A DNA stretch of 64,000 nt. It comes from Candidatus Paceibacterota bacterium. Its GTDB lineage: Bacteria > Verrucomicrobiota > Verrucomicrobiia > Limisphaerales > UBA8199. The position numbers and the translations under genes are program-made. Position 1 is the stretch's first letter. Each line of letters opens with the position of its first letter. Below are positions 7,927-16,777 of the stretch, piece after piece. The stretch is from assembly GCA_035452965.1 (NCBI GenBank), contig DAOTCE010000021.1, positions 1 to 64,000 of the forward strand, written 5' to 3'. The notes under the pieces are model-generated. The model was not told the origin of the DNA and searched no databases. It saw only the letters and a list, made by a program, of their open reading frames with translations.

Positions 7927-9939
7927 ATGAACACTATCGTTAACCGCGGGGAAGTTCGCGTCGGTTTCTACGTCTGTCACTGCGGCCATAACATTGCCGC
8001 CATGGTGGATTGCCCGGAGGTCGCCAAATACGTCGAGACGCTGCCCGGCGTGGTCCTTTCCCGGGATTACAAGTATATGTGCTCGGACCCGGGCCAGGAA
8101 TTGATCCAGCGGGATATCCGTGAGTTCAAGCTAAACCGGGTGGTGGTGGCCTCCTGCTCTCCGCTGCTTCACGAACATACGTTCAGAAGCGCGACTGAAG
8201 CCGGTGGGCTCAACCCGTTCTTCTTCCACATGGTCAATATCCGCGAACACAACTCGTGGGTGCACACCAACCGCGGGGAAGCCACCGAGAAAGCCAAAGC
8301 CCTGGCCCGCGCCGCCATCGAGCGCGTCGTGCATCACCGGGCGCTGGAAGTGAAGAAAGTGCCCATCCACCCGGACGTGCTGGTGGTGGGCGGCGGCATC
8401 GCCGGCATCCACGCCGCCATGACCCTCGCCAACGCCGGCAAGAAAGTTTACCTGGTTGAACGGGAGCCCTCGATTGGCGGACACATGGCGAAGTTCGACA
8501 AGACCTTCCCTACGCTGGATTGCGCAGCATGCATCCTGACCCCCAAGATGTCCGAGGTCGGCTCGCACGAGAACATCACTCTTTGGAGCTACTCCGAGGT
8601 CACCAAGGTGGACGGTTACGTGGGCAACTACACCGTCACCGTCAAGCGCAAGCCGCGCTACATTGACGAAGACCTCTGCACCGGGTGCCAGGAGTGCATT
8701 TCCAACTGCGTCTACAAGGAACCGAAGTTCCTGGATGAATTCAACGAGGGGCTTGGCAAGCGCAAGCCCGTCTATATCCCCTTCCCGCAGGCCACACCCC
8801 AGGTGGTGCTGATTGATCCAGAAGTCTGCCTCAACTTCAAGCGCGGCGTCCTCACCGACAAGTGCAAGAAAACCTGCGTGGAAGCCTGCGGCGAGAAGAA
8901 GGCTATTGATTTCTCGCAGAAGGAAGAGATCAAAGAGATCAAGGTGGGCACCATCATCGTGGCGACCGGGTTTCAGACCTTCGACGCGAAGCGCATACCC
9001 CAGTACGGCTACGGCACCTACCCGAACGTCTATACCTCGCTGGAGGTGGAGCGCTTGGTAAATGCCTCCGGCCCGACGGGCGGCGAGGTGATCCTGCGCG
9101 ACGGCAGGCAACCGAAAGCCATCGGTATTATCCACTGCGTTGGCTCGCGCGATAAGAAGACCAATCGCTGGTGCTCGCGCGTCTGCTGCATGTACTCTCT
9201 GAAACTGGCGCACCTGCTCAAAGAGCACACCGAGGCCGAAATCTTCAACTTCTACATAGACATGCGCACGCCAGGCAAAGGTTACGAGGAGTTCTACGAC
9301 AAGCTCCTCGAAGAGGGTGTGCATTTCATCCGCGGCCGCGTGGGCGAAGTCACCGATTGGGCCATGACCCCGGAGGAGGAAGGCAAGCTGGTGCTCCGCG
9401 TCGAGGACACGCTGGCGGGTTTTGTCCGGCGAATCCCCGTGGACATGGTGGTGCTTTCTACCGGGTTGGAGCCGCAGACTGACGCCCAGGCAGTGCGGCG
9501 CATGTTCAACATGAGCTGCGGGAGCGAAGGGTTCTTCCTGGAGCGGCACCCGAAGCTGGCTCCAGTGAATACCTTTACCGATGGCATCTATCTGGCGGGG
9601 GCTTGTCAGGGACCTCGCGACATCCCGGACACGGTTGCCCAGGCGGGCGCCGCCGCGGCCGAGGCCATGGTGCTCATTGACAAGGGTTACATCGAGCAGG
9701 AACCAAACACGGCTTACGTGCTGGAGGATGAGTGCTCCGGCTGCAAATCCTGCATCCCGCTTTGCCCGTACACCGCCATCACGTTTGACGCGGCGAAGGC
9801 AAAAGCGGTCATCAATGAAGCGCTCTGCAAAGGCTGCGGCACGTGCGTGGCCTCCTGCCCGTCCGGCTCGATCGCGCAGCGCCTGTTCGAAGACGAAGAG
9901 GTCTTCAGTGAAATCAAAGGAGTCCTGGCTTATGACTAA
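7927..9939 (+). CDS. hdrA: Heterodisulfide reductase subunit A-like flavoprotein (bifurcating subunit)
   Basis: In HdrA, the FAD splits electron pairs from the hydrogenase between ferredoxin and HdrB. The 670-residue sequence has the HdrA N-terminal domain (YVCHCGHN, then ASCSPLLHEHTF) and a thioredoxin-reductase-like FAD fold (VVGGGIAGIHAA near 153-164). Next come CAAC at 199-202, a CX2CX2CX3C cluster motif at 251-261 and a further Cys-rich stretch at about 301-321. A C-terminal 2x[4Fe-4S] ferredoxin domain (about 600-647) closes the protein. This is the standard full-length HdrA layout. It follows hdrB after 21 bases, and its last 8 bases overlap mvhD. Confidence 0.93.
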   Translation: MNTIVNRGEVRVGFYVCHCGHNIAAMVDCPEVAKYVETLPGVVLSRDYKYMCSDPGQELIQRDIREFKLNRVVVASCSPLLHEHTFRSATEAGGLNPFFFHMVNIREHNSWVHTNRGEATEKAKALARAAIERVVHHRALEVKKVPIHPDVLVVGGGIAGIHAAMTLANAGKKVYLVEREPSIGGHMAKFDKTFPTLDCAACILTPKMSEVGSHENITLWSYSEVTKVDGYVGNYTVTVKRKPRYIDEDLCTGCQECISNCVYKEPKFLDEFNEGLGKRKPVYIPFPQATPQVVLIDPEVCLNFKRGVLTDKCKKTCVEACGEKKAIDFSQKEEIKEIKVGTIIVATGFQTFDAKRIPQYGYGTYPNVYTSLEVERLVNASGPTGGEVILRDGRQPKAIGIIHCVGSRDKKTNRWCSRVCCMYSLKLAHLLKEHTEAEIFNFYIDMRTPGKGYEEFYDKLLEEGVHFIRGRVGEVTDWAMTPEEEGKLVLRVEDTLAGFVRRIPVDMVVLSTGLEPQTDAQAVRRMFNMSCGSEGFFLERHPKLAPVNTFTDGIYLAGACQGPRDIPDTVAQAGAAAAEAMVLIDKGYIEQEPNTAYVLEDECSGCKSCIPLCPYTAITFDAAKAKAVINEALCKGCGTCVASCPSGSIAQRLFEDEEVFSEIKGVLAYD

Positions 9940-10480
9940 AGAATGGAAACCCCGCATCGTTGCGTTCTTCTGCAACTGGTGCACCTACACCGCCGCGGAC
10001 CTCGCCGGTGTTTCGCGGCTCAAGTACGCCGCCAACATCCGCGTTATCCGGCTGATGTGCTCCGGCCGCGTAGACCCGCAGTTCATCCTGGATGCGCTGG
10101 CTCGAGGGGCCGACGGCGTGCTGATCGGCGGCTGCCACCCGGGCGACTGCCACTATGTCGAGGGCAACTATAAAATGCTCCGCCGGTTTCAAATGTTGAA
10201 ACGCATGCTCGCCGAACTCGGCATCGAGAACGAGCGGGTGCGGTTGGAGTGGATCTCCGCCGCGGAAGGCGAGAAGGTCAAGCGCGTGGTCAACGAGATG
10301 GTCGGGCACATCCAAAAACTCGGGCCCCTCGACATCCCGCAGAAGTTCGAGGAGTGGGACAAGGAAATGGAACATTTCGCTGCGCATGTGGCGGGGAAGG
10401 AGGCTGCATCGGGCTGCGGTTGCGAAAAGCGCGGCGAGTCTGCCAGCCAGGCCAACAAGATGGAGGCGGCTCATGCCTAA
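9932..10480 (+). CDS. mvhD: MvhD/FlpD-like [2Fe-2S] subunit linking hydrogenase to HdrA
   Basis: MvhD (delta subunit) docks the hydrogenase to HdrA and passes electrons through a [2Fe-2S] cluster. The expected cysteines are visible: CNWC at 14-17, C43 in LMCSGRVDP, and C68/C73 in GGCHPGDCHY. The protein is 182 residues with a roughly 40-residue tail that is unusual in holding a CGC motif. ATG 9932 overlaps the hdrA stop by 8 bases and has AAAGGAG about 9 bases upstream, indicating translational coupling. Confidence 0.9.
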   Translation: MTKEWKPRIVAFFCNWCTYTAADLAGVSRLKYAANIRVIRLMCSGRVDPQFILDALARGADGVLIGGCHPGDCHYVEGNYKMLRRFQMLKRMLAELGIENERVRLEWISAAEGEKVKRVVNEMVGHIQKLGPLDIPQKFEEWDKEMEHFAAHVAGKEAASGCGCEKRGESASQANKMEAAHA

Positions 10481-11456
10481 ACCCAAAGTAGCGTTCTATT
10501 GGTGCGCCTCGTGCGGAGGCTGCGAAGAAACCGTCGTTGACCTGGCTGAGGACATACTCGGGGTCGTCGAGAAGGTGGACATCGTCCTCTGGCCGGTGGC
10601 GATGGACTTCAAGTACAAGGACATCGAGGCCATGCCGGACAAGTCCATTACCGCGACTCTCCTCAATGGCGCCATCCGCTCCACCGAACAGGAGGAGATG
10701 TCCCTCTTGCTGCGCCGCAAGAGCCAGTTCCTGATTGCCTACGGCTCCTGCGCCGTCAGCGGGGGCATTCCCGGCCTGGCCAACCAGTTCTCACGTGAGC
10801 AGATGCTCAAGTTCAATTACGAGGATGCGCCGACCCTGGCCAGCGGCGGCGACAAAACCCGCCCGCAATTGAGTTTCACCGAAGCTGGCCGCGAAGTCAC
10901 GTTGCCCGCCCTTCATCATGTGGTCCGCTCGCTGGACCAGGTGGTGGAGGTGGATTACTACGTCCCGGGCTGCCCGCCGACGCCCAATATCACCAGGACC
11001 GCGATCACGGCGCTGCTCGAAGGCAAGCTGCCGCCCAAAGGTTCCGTCATTGCGCCCGATATCGCCTTGTGCGACGAGTGTCCGCGCAAGAAAAGCAAAC
11101 CCGAAAACATCAGTTTCACCGAGTTCAAGCGCCCGCACCAGTTGCTGGCCGACCCGGACCTGTGCTTTCTGGCGCAAGGTGTGGTCTGCATGGGGCCGGC
11201 GACCCGGAGTGGCTGTGGTTCGCAATGCACCATCGGCAACATGCCGTGCACCGGCTGCTTCGGCCCCACCTCGCGCGTCCGGGACCAGGGCCTCAAGATC
11301 ATGTCCTCCCTCTGCGCCAATGTCGCGCCGAGGGAGGAAGCTGAAATCAACCAGGTGCTGGAAGGCATCCCGGACCCGCTGGGCACCTTCTACCGCTACG
11401 GCTTCGCCAAGAGCATGCTGCGCCGCAAAGTGACTTTGCCGGCCAACGGAAAGTGA
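10473..11456 (+). CDS. mvhG: [NiFe] hydrogenase small subunit, group 3c-like (MvhG)
   Basis: This 327-residue small subunit should carry the [4Fe-4S] relay from the NiFe site. The proximal-cluster motif WCASCGGCEE (Cys 11, 14, 17), GSCAVSGG and PGCPPTP are all present. A cysteine-rich C-terminal third (VVCMGPATRSGCGSQC, MPCTGCFGPT) follows for the other clusters. There is no Tat signal, so the enzyme is cytoplasmic, consistent with MvhG. Start ATG 10473 overlaps the mvhD stop by 8 bases and has GGAGG at 10462-10466. Confidence 0.9.
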   Translation: MPKPKVAFYWCASCGGCEETVVDLAEDILGVVEKVDIVLWPVAMDFKYKDIEAMPDKSITATLLNGAIRSTEQEEMSLLLRRKSQFLIAYGSCAVSGGIPGLANQFSREQMLKFNYEDAPTLASGGDKTRPQLSFTEAGREVTLPALHHVVRSLDQVVEVDYYVPGCPPTPNITRTAITALLEGKLPPKGSVIAPDIALCDECPRKKSKPENISFTEFKRPHQLLADPDLCFLAQGVVCMGPATRSGCGSQCTIGNMPCTGCFGPTSRVRDQGLKIMSSLCANVAPREEAEINQVLEGIPDPLGTFYRYGFAKSMLRRKVTLPANGK

Positions 11457-11457
11457 T

Positions 11458-12987
11458 ATGAATCCAGCTACCCAACAAGCGTTCAATCAAGGCAACCTCC
11501 GCGCCAACGCCGCCTACCAGTCGGCCCGCCGCAACGTCACCATCAACCCCATCACCCGGCTCGAAGGCCACGGCAAGATCGACATCTTCCTCGATGACAA
11601 GGGGGATGTGGAGCGCGCCTACCTCCAGGTGCCCGAGTTGCGCGGTTTCGAGGTGTTCAGCATCGGGCGGCCGGCGGAAGACATGCCGCAGATCACCAGC
11701 CGCATTTGCGGCGTTTGCCCCACCGCCCATCACATGGCCGCGGCCAAGACTCTCGACAACCTCTACCAGGTCGAGCCCACTTCGGCTGGACGCAAGATTC
11801 GGGAGCTGGTCTATAACACCTTCATCCTCGAGGACCATGCCCTGCATGTGTTTGTTCTGGGTGGGCCCGACTTCATCGTCGGCCCCGAGGCCCCGGCGGC
11901 CGAACGCAACATCGTGGGCGTCATCGGCAAGGTTGGCCTAGAAGCCGGCAAGAAGGTCATCAGCAGCCGCCGGCGCCTGCGCGAGTTGATCGCCTACTTC
12001 GGGGGCAAAGTCGTCCATCCAGTGCTCGGTCTGCCGGGCGGCGTCAGCAAGGGGCTCAAAGTCGAGGACCTGCCCATGTTCAAGCAGCTCGCCCAGGACG
12101 CCCTCGAATTCGCCCTCTGGACACTGGACGTGTTCAAGAAGATTGTCCTCGCCAATCCGGACTACGTGCAGCTCATTACCTCCGACGCTTACACCCACAA
12201 GACCTGCTACATGGGGATGGTGGACGACCAAAACAAGGTCAACTTCTACGACGGCAAACTCCGCGTCGTGGACTGCACCGGCAAGGAAGTCTGCAAATTC
12301 ACGGCCCAGCAGTATCTCGATTATGTGGCGGAGCACGTCGAGCCGTGGAGCTACATGAAGTTCACCTACCTCAAGCCACGCGGTTGGAAGGGTTTTGTGG
12401 AAGGCCCCGACACCAGCATCTACTCCGTGGCTCCGCTGGCGCGCCTGAATGCCGCCGACGGCATGGCCACGCCCAAGGCCCAGGCCGCCTACGAGGAATT
12501 CTACCAGACCCTGGGCGGCAAACCCGTGCATCACACCCTGGCCAACCACTGGGCCCGCGTCATTGAAATGGTTTATGCCGCCGAGCGCATGCAACAGCTT
12601 GTCAACGATCCCGAGATCACCAGTCCCGAGGTCCGGCGCGTTCCGACCTCCGTGCCGAAAGTCGGCATGGGAGTGATCGAAGCCCCGCGGGGCACGCTCT
12701 TCCATCATTACGAGACCGACGAGAAAGGCCTCATCCGCAAGGCCAATCTGGTAGTGGCCACCGGCAACAACGCCGCCCGCATCGCCATGAGCGTTGACCG
12801 CGCCGCCAAGGGCCTCATCAAGGGTGGCAAGGTCAGCGAGGGGCTGCTCAACAAGGTCGAGATGGCTTTCCGGGCTTACGACCCATGTTTGGGCTGCGCC
12901 ACGCACTCGCTCCCGGGCCATCTGCCGCTGCGCGTCAACATCTACGACCCCCAGCGCAATCTGGTGCAACAGCTTGTGCAGGAATGA
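11458..12987 (+). CDS. mvhA: [NiFe] hydrogenase large subunit, group 3c-like (MvhA)
   Basis: This 509-residue catalytic subunit binds the NiFe(CN)2CO centre. The N-terminal motif RICGVCPTAHH (about residues 82-92) and C-terminal DPCLGCATH (Cys477, Cys480, His483) supply the four Ni-ligating cysteines. Some 26 residues follow His483, so maturation by the adjacent protease is plausible. The gene starts one base after mvhG ends, with GGAAAG upstream. With mvhD, mvhG and hdrABC it makes a complete Hdr-Mvh set. Assignment to group 3c rests on context and motifs, not on a phylogeny. Confidence 0.92.
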   Translation: MNPATQQAFNQGNLRANAAYQSARRNVTINPITRLEGHGKIDIFLDDKGDVERAYLQVPELRGFEVFSIGRPAEDMPQITSRICGVCPTAHHMAAAKTLDNLYQVEPTSAGRKIRELVYNTFILEDHALHVFVLGGPDFIVGPEAPAAERNIVGVIGKVGLEAGKKVISSRRRLRELIAYFGGKVVHPVLGLPGGVSKGLKVEDLPMFKQLAQDALEFALWTLDVFKKIVLANPDYVQLITSDAYTHKTCYMGMVDDQNKVNFYDGKLRVVDCTGKEVCKFTAQQYLDYVAEHVEPWSYMKFTYLKPRGWKGFVEGPDTSIYSVAPLARLNAADGMATPKAQAAYEEFYQTLGGKPVHHTLANHWARVIEMVYAAERMQQLVNDPEITSPEVRRVPTSVPKVGMGVIEAPRGTLFHHYETDEKGLIRKANLVVATGNNAARIAMSVDRAAKGLIKGGKVSEGLLNKVEMAFRAYDPCLGCATHSLPGHLPLRVNIYDPQRNLVQQLVQE

Positions 12988-13054
12988 GACGCCCTTCTGG
13001 TTTCCAGGTTCGGGCTTCGGTCGAACCCCGGATTCCAGACCGCGGCTTTGAGAT

Positions 13055-13573
13055 ATGAGCCTCTCGGCGCTCGAGACTACCACCGGACTGGACGCTCCGC
13101 GATCCCCGGACGCACAGGTTCTCCTCCTTGGCTTGGGCAATGACATCCTCACCGACGATGCCGTCGGCCTGTTGGTTGTGCGCCAACTCCAGGGTGCGTT
13201 GGCCGACTGTCCGGCGATTGATGTCCGCGAGACAAAAGAGATGGGCCTGGCTCTGCTCGACTTCATTGCCGGCTACTCCGTTGTGGTCATTGTGGATTCC
13301 ATCCAGACTGGCAAGGCGCCTCCGGCTACGGTGCATGAACTGGATGCGGGCGCGTTGCGGCAACTGACCGGGCGCACTCCGCACTTTCTGGGCGTGAGTG
13401 AAACCCTGGCGCTGGGCCGGCACTTGGGACTGGCAATGCCGGCGCAGGTCAGAATCTTCGCTATTGAGGTGGAGGATCCGTTTACCCTGGGCACCTCCCT
13501 GACCCCTGTCCTTCAGGCTGCCCTGCCCCGCATTGCCGAGCGCATCGCAGCGGCAGTGCGGTCGCTGGTATAA
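13055..13573 (+). CDS. Hydrogenase maturation endopeptidase (HycI/HybD/FrcD family)
   Basis: This 172-residue protein belongs to the nickel-dependent peptidases that trim the C-terminus of the hydrogenase large subunit after metal insertion. It shows the family core GLGNDILTDDAVG, a second acidic position in VVIVDSI and the histidine in TPHFLGVSETLAL, which together match the metal-binding residues of the family. It lies 67 bases after mvhA on the same strand, so its substrate is very likely MvhA. The hypABCDEF genes needed for the NiFe centre are not in the window. Confidence 0.88.
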   Translation: MSLSALETTTGLDAPRSPDAQVLLLGLGNDILTDDAVGLLVVRQLQGALADCPAIDVRETKEMGLALLDFIAGYSVVVIVDSIQTGKAPPATVHELDAGALRQLTGRTPHFLGVSETLALGRHLGLAMPAQVRIFAIEVEDPFTLGTSLTPVLQAALPRIAERIAAAVRSLV

Positions 13574-14065
13574 CCGGCGGCGATGGGGACTTCGATTCCC
13601 CACAACGCCCTGTCGCCCTGGCCACGCCCCGTTTGCCCATCTCAGTAGCCGCGGCGCGAACCGCGCTGGTTCCGCCTGCCCTCCTGTGGTGGTCCTGACC
13701 TCAACCCACAAGCCAGTCTCACCGTATCCACACCGTATCCACACCGTATCCACACCGTGGATACAGCCTTGACATCGCTGCAGTTCCTGGGCGTAACCTG
13801 CTGTCGTTACAGCACTTATGCTTAGAACACCCCGCCCGGAAGGGCCAGGAACCGCCTTTGCTGTAAGTTCCGCAATTACGGAGCATTACACAAGCCCGGC
13901 CTCAACGACCACTCTTGCAGCAGTCGAAGACAGCCCGTGACCTGTCGTCCACCTTTCCACGGCCAACCCAGTTAACCCAACCGTCACGCAGCGCGGTCGG
14001 CCAACGCCGATTTGAGCCAGTGGAAAAACTCAACAGGTGCGGTATTTTGCCTTAGAAACAATCGA
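13574..14065. other. Intergenic region between hydrogenase protease and histidine kinase
   Basis: This 492-base spacer has no supported gene. It contains the 11-bp phased repeat at 13721-13764 (entered separately). Directly after that is TTGACA at 13769-13774, which could be a -35 box, although no good -10 follows at normal spacing. The rest looks like ordinary noncoding sequence leading to the kinase start. Confidence 0.4.
13721..13764. repeat. 11-bp phased direct repeat with terminal inverted copy
   Basis: ACCGTATCCAC occurs three times head to tail at 13721, 13732 and 13743, an exact 11-bp period. It is followed by the inverted core GTGGATAC at 13757-13764, which makes an 8-bp-arm palindrome with the last copy. 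The same unit in the opposite orientation forms a second cluster at 46524-46555. The helical period and the recurrence at two intergenic sites suggest a protein-binding array or a dispersed repeat. Confidence 0.7.
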
Positions 14066-16315
14066 ATGGCAGTCAAGGGTCAATCAATCAAGCGCAAGAC
14101 GATAGCCGTCATCATGCTGACGAACATGGTGGTGCTGCTGCTTACGGCTGCGGCATTTGCCGTTTTCGATCTGGTGAGCTACCGGAAGAACCTGACCCGC
14201 GGCCTGTCGGCGACAGCGGCTGTCATTGCGGATCACAGTGTCCCGGCGCTCGTGTCCGGGGATGAGAAAGATGCGCGTTCGACACTGGCCTCGCTGCGGG
14301 CCGACCCGCGCATCGCGGTGGCCGCGCTCTATGACCGTCAGGGCAAGCTGTTTGCGTGGTATCCAATCCAGACGTCTCCCAACGCGCTTCCGCCGGCGCC
14401 GGCAACCGGTGGCCGCTGGTTTGACAGCGGACGATTGGTGCTCTTCATGCCGGTAGCGGAGGACGGTGTGCCGCAAGGGATGCTCTACTTGCATTCCAGC
14501 AGTCATCCGTTGCATTTGCGGTTGCGCGTTTACAGTGGGATAGCCGTGTTGGTTCTGCTTGGCTCGGCGCTGGCCGCGCTAGCCCTCTCCCATACCCTGC
14601 AGCGGCGGATCACTGATCCCATCCTGGCGCTGGCGGAGGTGGCGAATGGTGTTTCCAAACGCGGCGATTACTCCATTCGCGCCCAGATAGTCAGCGGCGA
14701 CGAAACGGGCCTGTTGACCGAAGCATTTAACGAGATGCTCGGGCGCATTGAAGCGCAGACGTCAACCCTGCGTCGGGACGAAGAGTTGCGATCCTTCCTG
14801 GCCGCCATCGTGAGCTCTTCGGACGATGCGATCGTTGGAAAAGACCTGGAAGGCAAAGTCGTTAGTTGGAATGCCGGAGCCGAGCGAATGTTCGGCTACA
14901 CGGCGGCGGAAATGGTGGGGCAGCCGATTACGCGCCTCCTGTCCCCGGACCGGCCGGAGGAGGAGGCGCAGATTCTCGAGGTGGCCAAGCTGGGGTCAAC
15001 CCGGCACTACGAAACTGTGCGCATTCGCAAAGACGGCCGGCCCCTTGAGCTGTCGCTCACTGTGTCGCCGATCAGGAATGCGCGCGGCGATATCGTCGGC
15101 ATCTCTTCGATCGCGCACGACATTACCGAGCGGAAACGCGCGGAGCGGGAGATCCGAGAAAGCCGGGCGCGCTTCTCGGGCATCATCGGCTCGGCGATGG
15201 ACGCCATTATCAGTGTGGATGCCCGGCAGAACATTACGGTTTTCAACGAGGCGGCGGAGAAGATGTTCCGCTGCCCGGCCGCCGAAGCTCTCGGGCAGCC
15301 GCTCGATCGGTTCATTCCGGCGCGATATCGCGAGGCGCACCGCTGCCATGTGGCGGAATTTGGACACACGGGACTCACCAGCCGGGCCATGGGACATTTG
15401 CGGCCGCTCTCCGGCTTGCGCGCCGACGGCGAGGAATTCCCCATTGAAGCTTCGATCTCGCACATAGAAGTGGGCGGACAACAGACTTATACGGTCATCT
15501 TGCGAGACATCACCGAACGCCAGCGGGCGGAAGCGCAGATTCGACAGTTGAACGCGGAACTGGAGCAGCGCGTCACGGAGCGCACCGCGGAGCTGACCGC
15601 GGCCAACAAAGAGCTGGAGTCATTCACCTACTCGGTGGCCCACGACCTGCGCGCGCCGTTGCGGCACATTGACGCCTTTTCGAAGATTCTGCACGAGGAA
15701 GTCGCGGCCGAGCTGCGGCCTGACGCCCTGCATTACCTGGAGAACATCCGCAAAAGCACCAGGAAGATGAGCTTGCTGCTGGAGGATCTGCTCAACCTGG
15801 CGCGCGTCAGCCGCCAGGAATTGCGACGGCAATCCATACCACTGGGCAGCCTTGTGGAGGAGGTGCTGGCGGACCTGAAGCACGAGACCGCCGACCGCAC
15901 GCTGGAATGGCGCGTCGAGCCTCTGCCCGTCGTGGAGTGCGACCGCGGCCTGATGAAGCAGGTCTTTGCCAATCTCCTCTCCAACGCCGTGAAATACACC
16001 CGGCCCCGCCCGGTCGCCGTGATCGAGATCGGCTGCCGCAAGACCAACGGCAATACCGCGGTCTTCGTGCGCGACAACGGCGTCGGGTTCAGCATGAAAT
16101 ACGCCGATAAGCTGTTCGGCGTGTTCCAGCGATTTCATCGGGCCGAGGAGTTCGAGGGCACCGGCGTCGGGCTGGCCACCGTGGACCGCATCGTGCGCAA
16201 ACACGGAGGGCACATCTGGGCCGAGGCAGTCGTTGATCGGGGGGCCACCTTCTATTTCACAGTCGCCGGTTTGGGGCCCGCGGCGCAGGCGGAAGAACAA
16301 CAAATGGCGATATGA
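14066..16315 (+). CDS. Membrane sensor histidine kinase (CHASE8-like, HAMP, two PAS)
   Basis: This 749-residue sensor kinase has a transmembrane helix at about 13-33 and a periplasmic domain resembling CHASE8 (LRADPRIAVAALYDRQGKLFA). A second helix (about 155-175) and HAMP domain follow. Two PAS domains come next (about 245-355 and 368-480), then a coiled-coil linker, HisKA with phospho-acceptor His526 in SVAHDLRAPL, and a HATPase domain (NLLSNAVKY, DNGVGF, GTGVGLATV). ATG 14066 places the first helix correctly; an upstream in-frame TTG at 14012 is less likely. Its stop overlaps the receiver gene (ATGA). The signal is unknown. Confidence 0.9.
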   Translation: MAVKGQSIKRKTIAVIMLTNMVVLLLTAAAFAVFDLVSYRKNLTRGLSATAAVIADHSVPALVSGDEKDARSTLASLRADPRIAVAALYDRQGKLFAWYPIQTSPNALPPAPATGGRWFDSGRLVLFMPVAEDGVPQGMLYLHSSSHPLHLRLRVYSGIAVLVLLGSALAALALSHTLQRRITDPILALAEVANGVSKRGDYSIRAQIVSGDETGLLTEAFNEMLGRIEAQTSTLRRDEELRSFLAAIVSSSDDAIVGKDLEGKVVSWNAGAERMFGYTAAEMVGQPITRLLSPDRPEEEAQILEVAKLGSTRHYETVRIRKDGRPLELSLTVSPIRNARGDIVGISSIAHDITERKRAEREIRESRARFSGIIGSAMDAIISVDARQNITVFNEAAEKMFRCPAAEALGQPLDRFIPARYREAHRCHVAEFGHTGLTSRAMGHLRPLSGLRADGEEFPIEASISHIEVGGQQTYTVILRDITERQRAEAQIRQLNAELEQRVTERTAELTAANKELESFTYSVAHDLRAPLRHIDAFSKILHEEVAAELRPDALHYLENIRKSTRKMSLLLEDLLNLARVSRQELRRQSIPLGSLVEEVLADLKHETADRTLEWRVEPLPVVECDRGLMKQVFANLLSNAVKYTRPRPVAVIEIGCRKTNGNTAVFVRDNGVGFSMKYADKLFGVFQRFHRAEEFEGTGVGLATVDRIVRKHGGHIWAEAVVDRGATFYFTVAGLGPAAQAEEQQMAI

Positions 16316-16770
16316 ACACTAAAGAAGTGGAACTGCTCCTCGTGGAGGACGATCCCAATGACGTGGAGCTGACACTCATCGCTTTGCGGAAGCACAAGCT
16401 GGCCAACAAGATTCACGTGGTGCGTGACGGGGAGGAAGCCCTGGATTTCCTCTTCTGCCGCGGGACCTACCAGCAGCGCAGCATCAACGGCCCCCCAAAG
16501 GTCATCCTGCTTGATTTAAAGTTGCCCAAGGTAAGCGGCCTGGAGGTGCTCAAGGCCATCAAGGAAGACCCGCGCACGCGGCCGGTGCCGGTGGTGGTGA
16601 TGACTTCGTCCCGCGAGCAGCAAGACATGGTCGAAGGCTACCGGTTGGGCGTTAACAGCTACATCCAGAAGCCAATAGACTTTGACCAGTTCCAAACCAT
16701 CATCCGGGACCTCGGCTACTACTGGCTGGTCGTCAACCGTTGCCCCCCGCCCGAGGCGTTTCCGGAATAG
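16312..16770 (+). CDS. Stand-alone response regulator receiver (Rcp1-like)
   Basis: This 152-residue receiver domain has no output domain. The acidic pocket VEDDPND, phospho-acceptor Asp68 in LLDLKLP, and the MTSS and QKP switch residues are all present. It starts within the kinase stop codon (ATGA), so the pair is translated together. This form (extended loop after DFLF, LPKVSGLEVL) matches the Rcp1 type that partners PAS/phytochrome-like kinases. It probably acts by protein interaction or in a phosphorelay whose output protein is elsewhere. Confidence 0.9.
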   Translation: MNTKEVELLLVEDDPNDVELTLIALRKHKLANKIHVVRDGEEALDFLFCRGTYQQRSINGPPKVILLDLKLPKVSGLEVLKAIKEDPRTRPVPVVVMTSSREQQDMVEGYRLGVNSYIQKPIDFDQFQTIIRDLGYYWLVVNRCPPPEAFPE

Positions 16771-16777
16771 GCAGCCG

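Noticed and set aside
8131..9984. Long open frame (617 codons) antisense to hdrA
   Set aside because: Antisense of a clearly coding gene in GC-rich DNA. The translation has no recognisable domain, and such shadow frames are expected from codon bias.
13721..13764. Possible CRISPR-like array
   Set aside because: Repeats are contiguous 11-mers with no spacers and no cas genes nearby.
13769..13799. TTGACA as a sigma-70 promoter for the histidine kinase
   Set aside because: No acceptable -10 hexamer at 16-18 bases and the kinase start is almost 300 bases away.
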